From NCBI GenBank assembly GCA_947095535.1, contig OX352773.1, positions 2,790,001 through 2,854,000 on the forward strand: a stretch of DNA of 64,000 nt, given 5' to 3'. Each line of letters starts with the position of its first letter. The stretch's first letter is position 1. The position numbers and the translations under genes are program-made. Source of the DNA: Poecilobothrus nobilitatus (lineage: Eukaryota; Arthropoda; Insecta; Diptera; Dolichopodidae). The notes beneath the pieces were generated by a model, which was not told the origin of the DNA, did not search any database, and saw only the letters and a program-made list of their open reading frames with translations. Shown here in pieces: positions 23,750-35,283 of the stretch.

Positions 23750-25970
23750 CGAATACAGTTGTCCTTGTCAACTCTTAAATACCCGTACGAACCCGTTATA
23801 ATGTCTATAACTCTGCTTATAATATTATCTTTTTAATTTTTCATCATTTTAAAATAATTTGGGTGAGTTTTATAATTTCTGGAACTAAGGTTTATGTATG
23901 ATTCTTCCAAGGCAATTTCTAATCTACCACCTAACGATAATCCAAAATTTTTCCAAATAATGCTTATAGTTCCATTTAATAATATGAGGCAAATGTACGT
24001 ATGTTAATATATACTTACATACTATAAAATAGTAAATTAATGTGTATAATAATACATACATATTATATATAGTGGTATATTATAATATCATCATATATCG
24101 CCATACATCGCAATATTTTTTAAAAATGTTTCATTCATAGAATAATTTCGTCTAAGTATAATAAAATACGTATAATAATAAATTTATAAGCCGCTATTAT
24201 ATACATACATTATATTTATACAGTATACACTCTTATGCTGTTCATCAAAATACAATATATGATATGTATACATAAACATAATATATGTATGTTTGTATAC
24301 CAATATCATATAAAATATAAATTCTTCAAACAACCGTGACATTTTTTATTTATTTCAACTTTTTTGTATTACGCATCATCCTCAGCAATTTTTGTTATTG
24401 ATAGATACAAAAGAACAAAAAACAAGGTAGAATGTAAACCAACGGTTTTTAAAAGCGCATATTTCCAAAAGACAATACAAACTGTGAATTTTTACTTTAA
24501 AATTATGACTTGCACAATTTGACTTGCACAAAATTTGAAAATTTCATGTAATAAGAAAAAAACGTGAAAATAGGACTTTTCTAGAATTTTGAGGGGCTGT
24601 AAGTCCGGAACCCTATATAACTAAAAAAAACCATTAACAGATTTAAAAATATACTACTGGAGCTTTAATTTGTATGCCTTGCCGAAGAAAAATTTATACA
24701 GGTGTTTAAGTTACAGGAGTCTAAATATAGCAAATTTTCAATTTTTGAGTCCTAATAGTTCGTAAACAATGGGTGATACAAAAACATTTTCTGAGGAAGC
24801 TTATACTAATTCTAAAAGTTCCTTCTCACTTCAAAATTTCAAGTCGCTATCTAAAGGCGTGCTAAAGTTATGAAAAAAGAAATATCATGCAAAATTTGGT
24901 TTTCACATAACGGTGAATTTAAATACTAATATAAATGTAAAAAAAATTCTCTGTCGAATGACGTTTTCAGATTGAAAAAATATTAGGTAGAACATAAGAT
25001 ATACGTACTTAAACATACGGCTTTATCAAAGTGGCAGGGGCTGCAGCTACAACATTGATATTTTTATGCGATCTACCCATTGTTAAAATTGTTTTTCTCT
25101 ATTTTTAACGGTGTGGAAGTTTTGTAAACAGACTGATGGACAGACGGTAGGACGGACAGAGTGAAATTAAAAAACACATTTTTTCAAAATTTTTTTGAAA
25201 ATGTGATAAAAAACAAAAATCCATATAAATTCTTGTCATACAAACATTTTATTAGAAAATATTAGGAAAAATCAAATCACACTTTTGTCAATTTTAAGGT
25301 AACCCTATATTATTAAGAAAGGTTGTTAATGAAAATAAGAATATAATAATATAATGTCGGAGCTTTAATTTTTGTTTATTACTTGGATTGCACTTATTAT
25401 ATATATATTTGTACAGCTTCATTATATTTATATTTGTAAAGTTCATAAAAGCACCTATCGTTTGGCGTTTTCAGATAAAAGATATACCTTATAAAACTTG
25501 TGTTATAACAATTTAAATATTGAGCTTTTTTGAACTTTCGGGGCCTGTACCTCTGTAGCGGGTGGGGTTGCAGAAAAAGTTGTTCTATAAAATTAATATT
25601 TGTATGATATTTATATCCGCATTTAAAATTTTATGGCTTTACTTTAAACAATGTAAACTTTTCAAAAATGTTAGTTGTTCGAGAGCTACCCGAAGTTTGG
25701 TCGGATCTCAACAAAAAAAAATAGGGAACCTACAAATTGATCCAAAAATATTTTGTGTTAATTTCAAACCTCTAGCTTTCTTAATTTTTGAATTATCTTG
25801 CTGGCGGACAGATAGACGAAAGGACGGACAAAGCTTAATCGACTCAGAATTTGATTCTGATCCGATCCATACTTTTGAAGATGAATCTAGCTAGCTTACT
25901 TCAAAGTGTTACAAACGGAAGAGCAATTTTAATATACCCGATACGGGTATACAAATACGGGTATAAAAAT
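23750..25970 (+). repeat. Family B repeat, copy B3, split by family A
   Basis: The 5' half (23750 to about 24405) starts with a degraded ACAGTTGTCCTTGTCAACTC palindrome, then ACCCGTACGAACCCGTT, CCAAAATTTTTCCAAATAAT and GCATCATCCTCA. Family A copy A5 follows (24422-25214). The B sequence then resumes (about 25240 on) with AATCACACTTTTGTCAATTT, CGTTTGGCGTTTTCA and GTGGGGTTGCAGAAAAAGTT, and ends with a GGACGGA stretch and TATACCCG...CGGGTATA near 25934-25970. A 110-codon frame at 25562-25894 lies in the 3' part of the repeat and is not a gene. Confidence 0.75.
24422..25214 (+). repeat. Family A repeat, copy A5, full length, nested in B3
   Basis: It runs from CAAGGTAGAATGTAAACC to TGAAAATGTGATAAAAAAC, about 790 bp. 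It contains all family A blocks: GGGGCTGTAAGTCCGGAACC, GAAGAAAAATTTATACAGGT, TCACATAACGGTGAATTTAA, GGGGCTGCAGCTAC and AGACGGTAGGACGGACAGAG. It sits inside a B copy, so A was active after B here. Confidence 0.8.
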
Positions 25971-28355
25971 TAAACAATAATGTAAAGGACATTTTTCGTA
26001 TGCAATAAAATTTATAGCAACATCATTAAAATACATACTGAATTATAAATTAAAACTAATGATTTTGCTCGTAGAAAAGAAAATAAGAACCCATGGTAAC
26101 ACTCGTTCCTATTAACATTATTTATTCGTTAAAAAAAAATTAAAAAAAAAAATTTTAAAATATTGAAATATATTCTTTGGGAGTAATGATAAACTTTTTT
26201 TAGCAAGCTTTCAAACTTTAAAAATTTGAATAGTGGGAGGGGCAGTCTTTACTACAGCGTAGTCTTTCTATACTATTATTTTTAATACTTTGGTATTAAA
26301 ATATGTTAGTAAAAAAATAATTAGGAGGAATTTTAAAGTTGAATTTAAAATAAAAGTTATACTCTATCAGTGTCCCAATTATTTGTTTAACAAGGGTTTT
26401 TAGCACTATTTAAAGTGTTTCCCATTAAATATAAATTTTGAATTTTGCAATTTATGGAATTTTTTTTTGAAATTTCGTACCCAACCTTAAAGATATCTTT
26501 AATATAGTTATACTCGTATAAGTAAGATCCTCATTTTATTATAAAGAAAATTAAATTCTACGGCAAAATTAATAACCGTTATGAAAATAAATAATATCTT
26601 AAAATAATTTGTAATTTATATTGTTTAAAAAGTTTATTATCTACAAGAAAAATATTTTTAAAATATTGTCAAACATAAATTCATAATTCTTAAAATATAT
26701 TTTGAAAGATAGGAGTGTTCTTCAATATCAACAAGGTAAATTACTCTAGATTGAAAAAAAATTCTAAAAACATAGTAAAACACAATCTATCTATATATAC
26801 CATATAATAAAAAATTTCTGTAGAGACAATCAAAAGTAATACAAATTTATTGCAACCATATTATGTTAAATTGAAAACGTATGTTAAAAAAAAAAAACAA
26901 AATAAGAAAGAAAAATAGAAAATTTATCTACCTATCTAATATCTATACCTTTCATATTCACCATTTGAATTATAAATGTATAAAATTTTCAATCTATAAA
27001 TTCTTTTGGTTCGTTTTAAGAGCTTACGAATAATAATAACAATAATCATGATGATAATAATAATAATAATAATATGTATGTTATAACTCAATAAGAGATA
27101 AGAAAATATTTTTGTTCTGTGTTCAATTTAAGTTTTATTCTTCTTGCACACTTATTTTCTATTTTTTGTTCTTTCGTCCTTTTTTTTTTTATTGATATCT
27201 GATATTCGAATCTGAAATAGAAAGTTTATTTTTTTAGATTGTTATGATATTGTAAATCTAAGAAAATATTCCATTTCTATATAATTTCTTAAGAACTGTT
27301 TTATTTCAAAGTTTTCGCTTTTGTTTATCTCTCACAAATTAATATTTTAAATTTTGGTTTATAGCAGTAGTTTCCTTCTTCGAATATAAATTTATTTCGT
27401 TTCATTTAATTGAATTTAATTTTTATAGTTAGCTTTGATTTACGGTCTATCGGAATTAAAGTACATTTTAATTCAATTTTATTAAAACTACAAAATAATA
27501 TTTGATATTTAGGTGCAAATTGTATACCAACAAAAGGTAGTTAGAGGAAAGGTATTTTTAGAATGAACATTTGATTGTTAGGCTTACAGAATTGTAAGTA
27601 CCTTCAATTCATTAAAAGATTATTCAGAAAATACAACTTGAAAAATCTAATTTGGTTTATATCTGTAGGTGCAGTGCTAATTTAATAAATCGAAAGACTA
27701 CTACTGAAAACAGAAAATTCTTGTTATTTTTGTTAATCGTTATTGTAATAACGGTCAAATTCTTTTATTTCCATAATTCAAATTATTTCCATTTTCCAAT
27801 AATTCAAATTCTTTTGGATTATAAATTGAGCTAAAGGGCATACCAAGTTTATAATAAAAAAATAAAAAGTGATAGTAAGTGGTTATATCGTTATATTTTG
27901 ATGTTTCTTTTTTTTTTATTAAATGTTACATAGCAGTGGTGTAGTTTTAGTGAAAAAACATGATAAAAAAAATGAAATCGGAAATGTTTTCTTTTTTAAA
28001 TATGAATTCAAATTTGTATGAATGTTTTATCTTAATGCTTTTGAAATGTTTGCTGGTGACAAATTTGTGATATTCAATTATTTAGTATTAAACATTAAAC
28101 ATGATAAAAAACATTATAAAAAATTTTTAGTGATACATGATATGATAAAAAAGTTTAAACATGATAAAAAATTTGAAAATTTATAATTTATTTTTTTTAT
28201 TTTGCTATGATTTGAGTAGGTAGAAGCATCAAAAAATTTAAATTATTATATTACTTGACGACAGTTAAATTTATCTATTCTAATTTTTATTACATAATCT
28301 ATAAATGTAATAGAATAGATTATAATTTTTCTTTTTACTACTCCCATAAACATAA
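25971..28355. other. AT-rich spacer, about 2.4 kb
   Basis: No gene seen. Contains (AAT)n at 27029-27074 and scattered ACATGATAAAAAA motifs between 27958 and 28170. A weak family G echo lies at about 26310-26420. Confidence 0.5.
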
Positions 28356-28359
28356 GTTG

Positions 28360-28880
28360 TTTTAGGTTGCCTAATCGTGTTTCCATTGGCAAGATACCAG
28401 AGGTTCCTCTTATTTATTGAGTTTGGCCAGCATATTCCACATACATATTATATTATACTCAGACAGTAATTAGTAAATACCCGTAATTTCTGCGTGATGT
28501 TGTTTATAACAAGTCAGATATCACTTCCTTATGTCAAGGTAGTCTTTACGCAGTCGTTGTATATTTCTGATTTTTTTTCCTCGTTCGGTTTCACCATATT
28601 TACTACAAGCGACCAAACATTGTCCTAACCTTCTGTTGTTAATCTTGATATTTATTTTACGGCTGAAATTAGGTAACTGAATAATAGGTTTTTTGCACAT
28701 TGAAGTGGTGTATTATTAATCTTTAGTTGTCGAGGGTTATACATGCAACTTACATGCTAATGCCGCCGCAAAGTGCGTTATCGGCATAATCCAGAAGATA
28801 TTTTATGTGATTCCATTTCTTCTGCAACTGATCTCTTCAATGATGTCAACTAGCACTATTGTGAAGACAAGAGGTTGAAT
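28360..28880 (-). pseudogene. RTE-like non-LTR reverse transcriptase relic
   Basis: The minus-strand translation, over more than one frame and through stops, gives in order: PLVFTIVLVDIIEEI (28876 down, like the SPLLF.IVLD.I..EI block), YLLDYADNALCGGISM (a decayed YADD catalytic box, DYADN, near 28770), FGRL..IW.NR (near 28610, the F.RL..IW region after the palm) and CGICWPNSINK (near 28440, like IWPDKISNEEL). That order and these phrases are typical of the RTE clade RT C-terminal half, an enzyme that copies element RNA into nicked DNA. Several stops and at least two frameshifts make it dead. The endonuclease and the 5' part are missing. Clade assignment is from memory of the family. Confidence 0.65.
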
Positions 28881-29059
28881 GGTTTACTGATATTTTCAAG
28901 TGTGAGTTCTGAGAGGTGTGTGACTAGATGCATCGGTATATTATAATACCAGATAAGCACAAAATTTAAAAAAAACCAACTTTCAATAATATTTTCTAGT
29001 ATCCAATAAACTATAAGATAAGGAGTAGAAATAAAAGAAATAAAGTCTTCTAAAGGCAG

Positions 29060-29585
29060 TAAATAAGTCCTTCAGTTATTAGCTTTATCCACTACTCCAC
29101 TACTCTTTTTCTTAATATGTATCAATGACCTACTTATAATTAGCTTTCAATCAAATTCATAGTTTCTCAGACAACAGCAGCACTGTAGCTTCCTATTAAT
29201 TTCATAACCGCTGTAACATTAATCTCCAGATTAACACAACAGTAAAAAGTTTCACTATTAGTGAGCTGAGTAATGATTTAGCAAAAATCCAAAAATGGGG
29301 AAAATCAACAGCGTTGATTTCAACACCAAAAAAATCCAATGCTGTTTGATCTGGCGAAAAATAGCCACAATTTTTCCCAACTTAGTCTTCCTGAAAGAAG
29401 CTTTGCAGCATTTAACAGATTTAAACTATCGAAAATTCGTTTGTCATGCACACGTTACGCTTGTGAAATCACATGCCATTATATGTGTTCCCCAAAGTTG
29501 GTTACTCAGATGTGTACGATTTAGTAATGTTTAAAAAGCACATTAACATTTTTCTTGAAAATGTCTCTCCAAATAATTTTCTCCA
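29060..29585 (+). pseudogene. CR1/Jockey-like non-LTR reverse transcriptase relic
   Basis: The plus strand shows, in order: TLFL, then INDLL (29121), FSDNSSTVASY (29164, a FADDST box changed to FSDNSS, so the catalytic aspartate pair is lost), ISELSNDLAKIQKWGK (about 29254-29302), then MGKINSVDFNTKKIQCCLI (29295 on), a long open tail with LRCVRF (about 29508), and FKKHINIFLENVSP (about 29530-29570), which resembles the FK..VN.FL C-terminus of these polymerases. Stops and frameshifts between blocks show decay. It lies head-on beside the RTE-like relic on the other strand, so the two come from different insertions. Which CR1/Jockey-group clade it belongs to I cannot say. Confidence 0.65.
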
Positions 29586-29925
29586 TCCTTCATAATTCTA
29601 AATATATTCTCAATTTCTTTTCCCCAAGAATCCCTTTCATATCCGCAAAAGTTCAACACTATCCGAAAAAATCACGTACAATTCTTCTGAGTAACTTTTG
29701 AAGTTTTCCACAGAGCGTCATAAAAACAAAATTAACTTATCAAAAATTTCATTAATCAAAAATTTTCATCATTCATTAATTATTTAATTTTTAAACTAAT
29801 AGCGGAAATAAGCGAAGGAAAATTAAAAAAAGGTTTTAAACAGTTAATCTTGCAAATTTTTAATTAATTGAAAAATATGTTTTTTAAAAGAAGTTTCATA
29901 TTTCATATTTGTCTGTCTTTTTACC
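29586..29925. other. Spacer after the RT relic
   Basis: A/T-rich. It may include the 3' UTR of the element, but no tail or target-site duplication is clear. Confidence 0.4.
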
Positions 29926-30380
29926 GACCGCATACAATTATGTATAAGGTAGGTATTGTTTTCATACTAAAAATTTGTACCCGAGATTTTGGCAAAAATG
30001 CACTACTTCGGTGTGGAGAAGGCTGTAAAAATTTTTTTAGCATGGTGTCCGTCTGTGTGTGTGTGTGTGGATGCGTGTGTGCGTGTGTGGGTATGTCTAT
30101 GGGCACGTGTACAGCTTAAACGACTGAGCGGAATTTTTTGCAATTTCATATTTAAGGTTCTGACGTAAATATCTCGGATTGATAAGCTTATTGAAGCAAA
30201 TCGGACAACCGCAAGTGGTGGTTTACTAGTGTACTTTTTAAGTTTTTTACGAATATTTCGTAACAGAAAAATTTTATGAGAAAAATTATTAAGAAAAAGT
30301 TGTTACACAAGTAAAGATCAACAACTTTGCCATAGAACATTTTCTGATCCGACCAACTTTAACTTTTATTTAATTTTTTT
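29926..30380 (+). repeat. Repeat-like segment with a GT-rich core
   Basis: A (GT)n-rich core (about 30046-30095: GTGTGTGTGTGTGTGG then GCGTGTGTGCGTGTGTGGG) is followed by GTACAGCTTAAACGACTGAG, a layout I remember from insect interspersed repeats. The sequence is less A/T-rich than its neighbours. There is no second copy in the window, so the call is tentative. Confidence 0.3.
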
Positions 30381-30798
30381 TCTAAGTCCAAATTTCATAC
30401 ATATAACACACCATACGAATTTATATGAACAATTTTTTTTTGTTTTTTTTTTTTGTCTAAAAATTTATAAACATACATACTTACATCTATGCATATTATT
30501 CTTTTGTTGATGACATATAATTAAAACGGTAAAATTTTTGTTAGCAGATTCAATATTAATCTTATGTTTGTTTTGTAACTATTTGTTTACAGTTTTTATT
30601 AATTTTTACTTCTAATATTTTTAAATGAAAAAAAAATCATATATTACATCTTATTATTGTTATTGAATAAAACAAAATGTTGTTAAATTATTAGAAGTTA
30701 TTTTGCTTTAATATAAATTATGTAAATAAGAAATCTATAAATTTTGGCATTGTACTTTTCATATAGTGGCGGTCGGTCCTGTGGTGGAGACAGCTCAT

Positions 30799-31320
30799 TT
30801 TATATGCTTTTATATTAACTCGTCGGTGTCGGTTTATTTATTTATTTATTTATTTGTCATTCTGTCACGCTTTTTATTATCTTCGTAATCTGCTAGCAAC
30901 ATTTATAAGTGTTGTATCGTGCAGAGGAAAGTGTACAGGTTTCAAAAGTGGAGGTCATGTTGTTCGAATCCAGTTCACATGCAACTTTTTTTTTTTTTAA
31001 CTATCTATACATCAACATTTTTTGAATAAAATATGTATATATTTTGTATATATGAATTTAAAATTTACATTTTTATCTCTTATTCATGCATATAAACATA
31101 CACATTATATTTTTGATCTTTCCTGGTGTTTTGTATTAGCATAATTAGCAAAACACAATCCATACATACAATATTTTTATGTATGTTGCTAAGTTATTTT
31201 GTTTACAACATTTGTTTAGTATTTAAATCAAAATATTTGCTGTCAACATTCTTTAATGCATATTGAATATACATGGTTAAAAATTAAGATTTTATGTTCG
31301 CAATATGTTCATTAAATATT
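30799..31320 (+). repeat. Family H repeat, copy H1 (tRNA-like block inside)
   Basis: This segment is repeated inverted at 50229-50861 with very few differences: by eye four substitutions in about 250 bp around 31021-31271. It begins with a (TTTA)n tract and contains a tRNA-like block at about 30909-30985, with GTGCAGAGGAAAGTG as an A-box-like stretch and TGTTCGAATCCAG as B box, then a T-rich run and a unique body ending near GCATATTGAATATACATG. It could be an unusual SINE or a non-autonomous element that absorbed a tRNA. Confidence 0.7.
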
Positions 31321-31690
31321 TAAGTGTTGTATAGTGCAGAGGAGAGTGTACAGATTTTGAAAGTAAAAGTGATTTGGTTCGACTCCAATTCGTATACGTA
31401 TATTTTTTTTTTTATTTTATTAACTGTATTCATCAACATTTTTTTAATAAAATTTTATGTATAGTATACACATATTATTTGATCTTTCCTCCTATAATAA
31501 TTTAGTTCAATCAATCTTGATGTGCACATGTATTTTGTATTAGGATTTAGCAAAACACAAAATATATAGGTACAATATTTTTATGTTGCTAAATTATTTT
31601 GTTTTAAAACATTTGTTTAGGATTTAAATCAGAATATTTGTTGTCAACATTCTTTATTGCATATTGAATATGTATGGCGTTAAAAATTAA
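31321..31690 (+). repeat. Family H repeat, copy H2, tandem to H1
   Basis: It restarts with AAGTGTTGTATAGTGCAGAG (compare AAGTGTTGTATCGTGCAGAG at 30908) and ends with GCATATTGAATATGTATGG. It is a diverged second unit about 412 bp downstream, with GGTTCGACTCCA as B box. It is shorter in the middle than H1. Confidence 0.7.
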
Positions 31691-32105
31691 TGTTTTATGT
31701 GTTTTATTTAGGAACATTTATTATGTATTTTGTGTATGTAGGTATACATATAAAATTTTATTCAAATTTCAAATGCCAAATTCAAACTACATACATACAT
31801 AATATTTTTTTTGTATATATATACATAGTAAAGAATATAAAAAGTAAAGATCATTTCAAAATTATGCTTTTGCGCATTACGAATTGTGATTTACAAACAA
31901 AATTTTGTCAACACAAAAAATTAAAACTACGTATGTAAATATGTACGTACGTATGTACATAATATTTATTTATTTATTTATATTCAGGCACCGTGGTACA
32001 TAAATGTGTGCCAGGTAGCTATAACCCCTGTTTCCTGGTAGGAGTGTTGGGTGTACGTGAGATAGTGATATATGAAGTATTTACATATTGCGATTTATGA
32101 ATATT
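31691..32105. other. AT-rich spacer
   Basis: A/T-rich with ACATACATAC-type runs. An 82-codon frame at 31690-31938 is low complexity and unassigned. Confidence 0.4.
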
Positions 32106-33690
32106 TTTATACCCGTACGATAGGATCGGGTATAATAAAATTACTCCTCCGTTTGTAACACCTCGAAATAAGCGAGCTAGATATACCGTCAAAGGTATGG
32201 ATCGGATCAGAAAAAAATTCTAAGACTTTTGATCCATGTCCGTCCGTCCGTCCGTCAGCACGCTAACTCAAAAACTAAGAAAGCTAGAATTTTGAAATTT
32301 ACACAAAATATTCTGGGAGTAATTTGTAGGTTCCCTATTTTTTTTGGTTGAGTTTGGAATAAAACTTAGGGTAGCTCTCGAACACCTAACTTTTAGATCC
32401 CGACATTTTTTTTTGAAATAGAGCTATGAAATTTTAACTGCTAATAGATCTCACAAATATATTAAATTTATTTTTAATAACTTTTTTTTGTAGCCCCACC
32501 CGTTACGGAGCTACAGCTCCCCAAAGGTTCAAAAAAGCTCTATATTTAAATTGTTATAGCACAAGTTGTATAAGGTATATCTTCATTTTGAAAACGCCAA
32601 ACGATTACTACTTTCATTAGCTTTAAAAGTATATATACAATAAATATATAGTTGTGGCATACGGTGTTTTAATTTACCGTTATGCGAAACTCGAATTTTG
32701 AAAAATCCTTTAACCGTTCTATCTTCCAAATGGTTTAAGTTGGAAACTTGAAATTTTGACACAAGTTATATCTTTGAAAATAAGTATCAGTCATTTGAGA
32801 AATTTTTTTTGTATCACCCCCCGTTTAGGAGCTGTAAGGGGTCAAAAACTGAAAATTTCCTATTTTTAAACACCTGTAACTTGAACACCTGTTAAAAATT
32901 TTTTAAAGTAATACACAAAAATTAAAGCTTCAACATTATACTCTTATTTCTGTTAACAACTTTTTTTAATAATGTAGGGTTACTTTATAATTGACGAAAG
33001 TGTTACTTGATTTTTTCAAATTTGCTAACAAATTTCTTTAACGAATTTTTTCCATTTTGTTTTACTCGATAATTTGAAATTGTTGAGGATATAATGCGTA
33101 GTACAAAAAAATGTAAATAAATAAACAACATAACGGTTGCTTGAAGAATTTTTATTTATATGATATTGATATACATACATACTTATATAATATCATGTTT
33201 ATTTACATATCGTATATGTCACTAGTGAATGAATGATAAGAGTATAGATGTATATTATATAGTGCCGTATTTACATACATGTATGTATTTTATTGTACTT
33301 ATAGAAATTATTCTGTCAATGGAATATTTAAATATAATATAATATAATATTTAAAATTATATTTACTATTTTGTACTAAGTAAATTTAATATACATTTAC
33401 CGTTTAGTATTAAATGGTACTATAGAATATTTGAAAAAGTTTTGGATTGATAAATCGTTATGTGGAAGGTTAGAATCTGATTTTGAAGAATGTACATATA
33501 AATAAACATATAGTTTGAATATATGTAGAACCCCTAGTACTAGAAATTATATAATTCACCCAAATTATTTTAAAATACTAAAGTATTAAAAAAATAATAT
33601 TGTAAGCAGAGTGACAGGCTGTGAACATACTAACGGTTCGTACGGATATCTAAGAGTTGACAAAGTCAACTGTATTCTTCCTCGTTTTAT
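32106..33690 (-). repeat. Family B repeat, copy B4, the full-length reference
   Basis: The minus strand starts with GAGGAAGAATACAGTTGACT and the TTGACTTTGTCAA palindrome, followed by ATATCCGTACGAACCGTTAG, and runs about 1.58 kb. It ends with a GGACGGACGGACATGGATC stretch (near 32240) and the hairpin TATACCCGATCC...GTACGGGTATAA (about 32108-32133). No TIRs and no long open frame were found. The layout (no TIR, 3' hairpin) fits a non-autonomous rolling-circle type element better than a cut-and-paste MITE. That is inference. Confidence 0.75.
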
Positions 33691-34475
33691 ATTATAATTA
33701 TTGTACCCAGCCGAGAATCGAACCCGAGAATTCGGTTTTGCTAAAAGCATATTTTAAAAAATATTTTTTTTTACATATTATTTTTTATAATATGCATTCA
33801 TTATATTAAAATGCATTGTAATTACAATATAAATATGAATTCAATTAACAAAACGAATTTAAAGAACAAAATGCGTACAACATGATTATATCATGCATAC
33901 GATTCATCTCAAATTTAATTAATCATTTAATAGTAAAGAATTGTTTTTATTATTTAAAATTTAGGTTAAAATTAAAGTCTATTAAAAAAAAAAAATATAA
34001 ATTAAAATAAATATTCGAAAATCGAAAAGACAATAATATAAATTTCATAGAACAAAGGATAATGACATCTGTTCATTTTATTGGGCTATAATCTTTTTTG
34101 CTCTTAATAGCAAAAAAAAATTATTTCCAATCAAATATACACAAAAACACATACAAATATTGAAAGTTTAGTAAATTAAAAAGGATATATGGCGACCAAT
34201 AAGTTTTCAAAAAGGAAAACATTTATAAAAATAAAACGAAAATAATATAATTGATTTAATGACATTACATTTCAGTTACAATGTCAGTGAATGTCAACAA
34301 TTCGGTAATAATAATATAATGCAATTTTATTTTATTTATTTTATATTTTTTTGTTTATATTTAAAAATATTCAGATTTAATACAATCTATTAAATGTCTG
34401 AAATATTTTAATTCTGGTCATTGGTTTATAAAATATTGATAAAATATAAATCGCGTACTTAATTGACATGCAACT
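33691..34475. other. AT-rich spacer
   Basis: A lone B-box-like GGTTCGATTCTC (minus strand, near 33716-33727) borders the 5' end of B4 without a matching A box. Otherwise nothing. Confidence 0.45.
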
Positions 34476-34478
34476 TAC

Positions 34479-35283
34479 TTTTTAGCAAATTTCCAAAAAA
34501 AATTTGGAAAAATGTGCCTATTAGTTTCACTCTGTCCGTCCGTCCGTCTGTCCGTCTGTTTACAAAACTTCTACACTGTTAAAGATAGAGAATAAAAAAA
34601 GTTAAAAAAATTGTGGGTAGGTCTCATAAAAAAATTAATTTTGTGGAACAACTTTGTCATGTAGCCCCATCCATCAGGGAACTACAGCCCCTCGAACTTT
34701 GCAAAAGACCTATTTTTAAAAGCGCATATTCCATGTTCCGCTTAACATTTTTGTAATCTGATAACGCCATTCGACAGGAATTTTTTTTACCTTTATAAAT
34801 CAATATCAAATATATATATATTTTTTAATTTAGTATTTAAATTTCCCGTTATCTGAAAACCAAATTTTGCATGATTTTTCTACCTTCGTAATTCCGGCAC
34901 ACTTTTAGATAGGGGCTTGAATTAGTATAAGTTTGCTCAGAAAATTTTTTTGTACCACCCCCTGTTTATGAGCTATTAGGGCTCAAAAATTGTAAATTTG
35001 CTATTTTTAAACACCGGTAACTTAGGCGCACCTGTACGTATTTTGCTTCGGAAATTCATAAAAATTAAAACTCCAGTAATATATTTTTACGTGTGTTAAC
35101 GGATTTTCTTAGTTATATAGGGTTCCGGACGTACAGTCCCTCAAAATTCCTGTAAAGTCCTATTTTCACTTTTTTCTTGTTACATGAAATTTTCAAATTT
35201 CTGTGTAAGTCACAATTCTAAACAGTTTATATTGTCTTTTATAAATATGCGCTTTTAAAACCGTTGGTTTACATTCTACCTTG
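34479..35283 (-). repeat. Family A repeat, copy A6, full length
   Basis: The minus strand runs from AAGGTAGAATGTAAACCAAC to GGAAATTTGCTAAAAA, about 805 bp. It holds an intact block series and an ACGGACAGACGGACGGACGG stretch near 34540. It is the cleanest minus-strand copy. Confidence 0.8.

Noticed and set aside
25562..25894. Longest plus-strand frame, 110 codons
   Set aside because: It lies in the 3' part of family B, and the same DNA in other B copies is interrupted by stops.
27937..27965. CAGTGGTGTAGTTTTAGTG as a possible transposon terminus
   Set aside because: No inverted partner or target-site duplication was found within 1 kb on either side.
30046..30095. GT-rich tract as a possible regulatory or Z-DNA element
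   Set aside because: It is a simple repeat inside a probable interspersed repeat. Nothing in the sequence supports a regulatory role.
33713..33728. B-box-like GGTTCGATTCTC on the minus strand
   Set aside because: There is no A box at the right distance and no tRNA-like fold, so I did not call a tRNA or SINE.
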